21,083 nucleotides of DNA from Mxb001 sp051007175 (lineage in GTDB: Bacteria; Actinomycetota; Actinomycetes; S36-B12), in assembly GCA_051007175.1 (NCBI GenBank), contig JBPCSL010000168.1, forward strand, positions 1 through 21,083, written 5' to 3'. Made by a program: the position numbers and the translations under genes. The notes below the pieces were generated by a model. It saw only the letters and a program-made list of their open reading frames with translations. It was not told the DNA's origin and did not search any database. Numbering within the stretch: the first letter of the stretch is position 1; every line of letters starts with the position of its first letter. This document shows, in pieces, positions 20,913 through 21,083 of the stretch.

Positions 20913-21083
20913 TCACGGGGTCACGCGGCCATTGGCCGCGAAGGCCGCATGTGTGATGGGCATGAGGACCGCCCACTCGGCCTCCATGAGATCGGCGACC
21001 ATTTCGATCTCCCTCTGCGGGAACGACGGGAAATGGCTGTCGGGGTGCTTGGTGCGCAGCGAGAGGAAGTTCATGAGGGCCCG
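20913..21083 (-). CDS. thyX: FAD-dependent thymidylate synthase ThyX, C-terminal end (cut by window edge)
   Basis: Only the last 56 residues and the stop are in the window. They read RALMNFLSLRT, then REIEMVADLMEAEWAVLMPITHAAFAANGRVTP split by a short variable part. This is the C-terminus of the ThyX form found in Streptomyces and relatives, and the neighbour dapA supports it. ThyX methylates dUMP to dTMP using flavin and methylenetetrahydrofolate; the RALMNFLSLR segment contributes to substrate and folate binding at the tetramer interface. The N-terminal part, with the RHR signature and most FAD contacts, is outside the window. The stop TGA is 26 bases before the dapA start. Confidence 0.88.
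   Translation of the reverse strand, partial: RALMNFLSLRTKHPDSHFPSFPQREIEMVADLMEAEWAVLMPITHAAFAANGRVTP

Overview
The window looks like chromosomal DNA of a high-GC actinobacterium. I judge this from the GC-rich sequence, frequent GTG starts, a GAAC-N4-GTTC SOS box, DUF3046 and ClgR proteins, and a gene order that is well known from actinobacterial genomes. I see no insertion sequence, prophage, CRISPR array, tRNA or rRNA. No stretch over 300 bases lacks a gene; the longest gaps are about 180-190 bases, upstream of recA and upstream of the TrkA-like gene.

Layout. Most genes lie on the minus strand and read right to left. The backbone is thyX (C-terminal end only), dapA, rnj, ftsK, a small RodZ-like HTH gene, rimO, pgsA, cinA/pncC and clgR, then DUF3046, recA, recX, miaB and miaA. 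This covers thymidylate and lysine/peptidoglycan precursor synthesis, RNA decay, chromosome segregation, ribosome and tRNA methylthiolation, phospholipid synthesis, NAD salvage, proteolysis control and DNA repair. Accessory genes interrupt the backbone in several places: a plus-strand Rrf2 regulator and TauE/SafE permease plus a minus-strand two-RCK membrane protein between clgR and DUF3046; an MFS transporter between DUF3046 and recA; and a divergent MarR regulator/MMPL exporter pair between recX and miaB. At the left end are a PIG-L deacetylase and a divergent, truncated GT4 glycosyltransferase.

How it is organised. Several gene junctions overlap by 4 bp (ATGA or GTGA: dapA/rnj, rimO/pgsA, pgsA/cinA, miaB/miaA), pointing to coupled translation. 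At least nine transcription-unit heads carry a TAnnnT hexamer exactly 6 or 7 bases before the start codon and no Shine-Dalgarno sequence, the signature of leaderless mRNAs. recA, the MMPL gene, tauE and the TrkA-like gene instead have purine-rich ribosome sites. recA has both a LexA box and a match to the LexA-independent RecA-NDp/PafBC promoter. Two convergent gene pairs have both stop codons built into one palindrome.

I did not find a clearly new biological system. The most notable items are the leaderless promoter pattern, the near-identical start regions of the paralogues miaB and rimO, the palindromes that contain stop codons, the dual recA control region, and a K+-channel-like protein without a recognisable selectivity filter.
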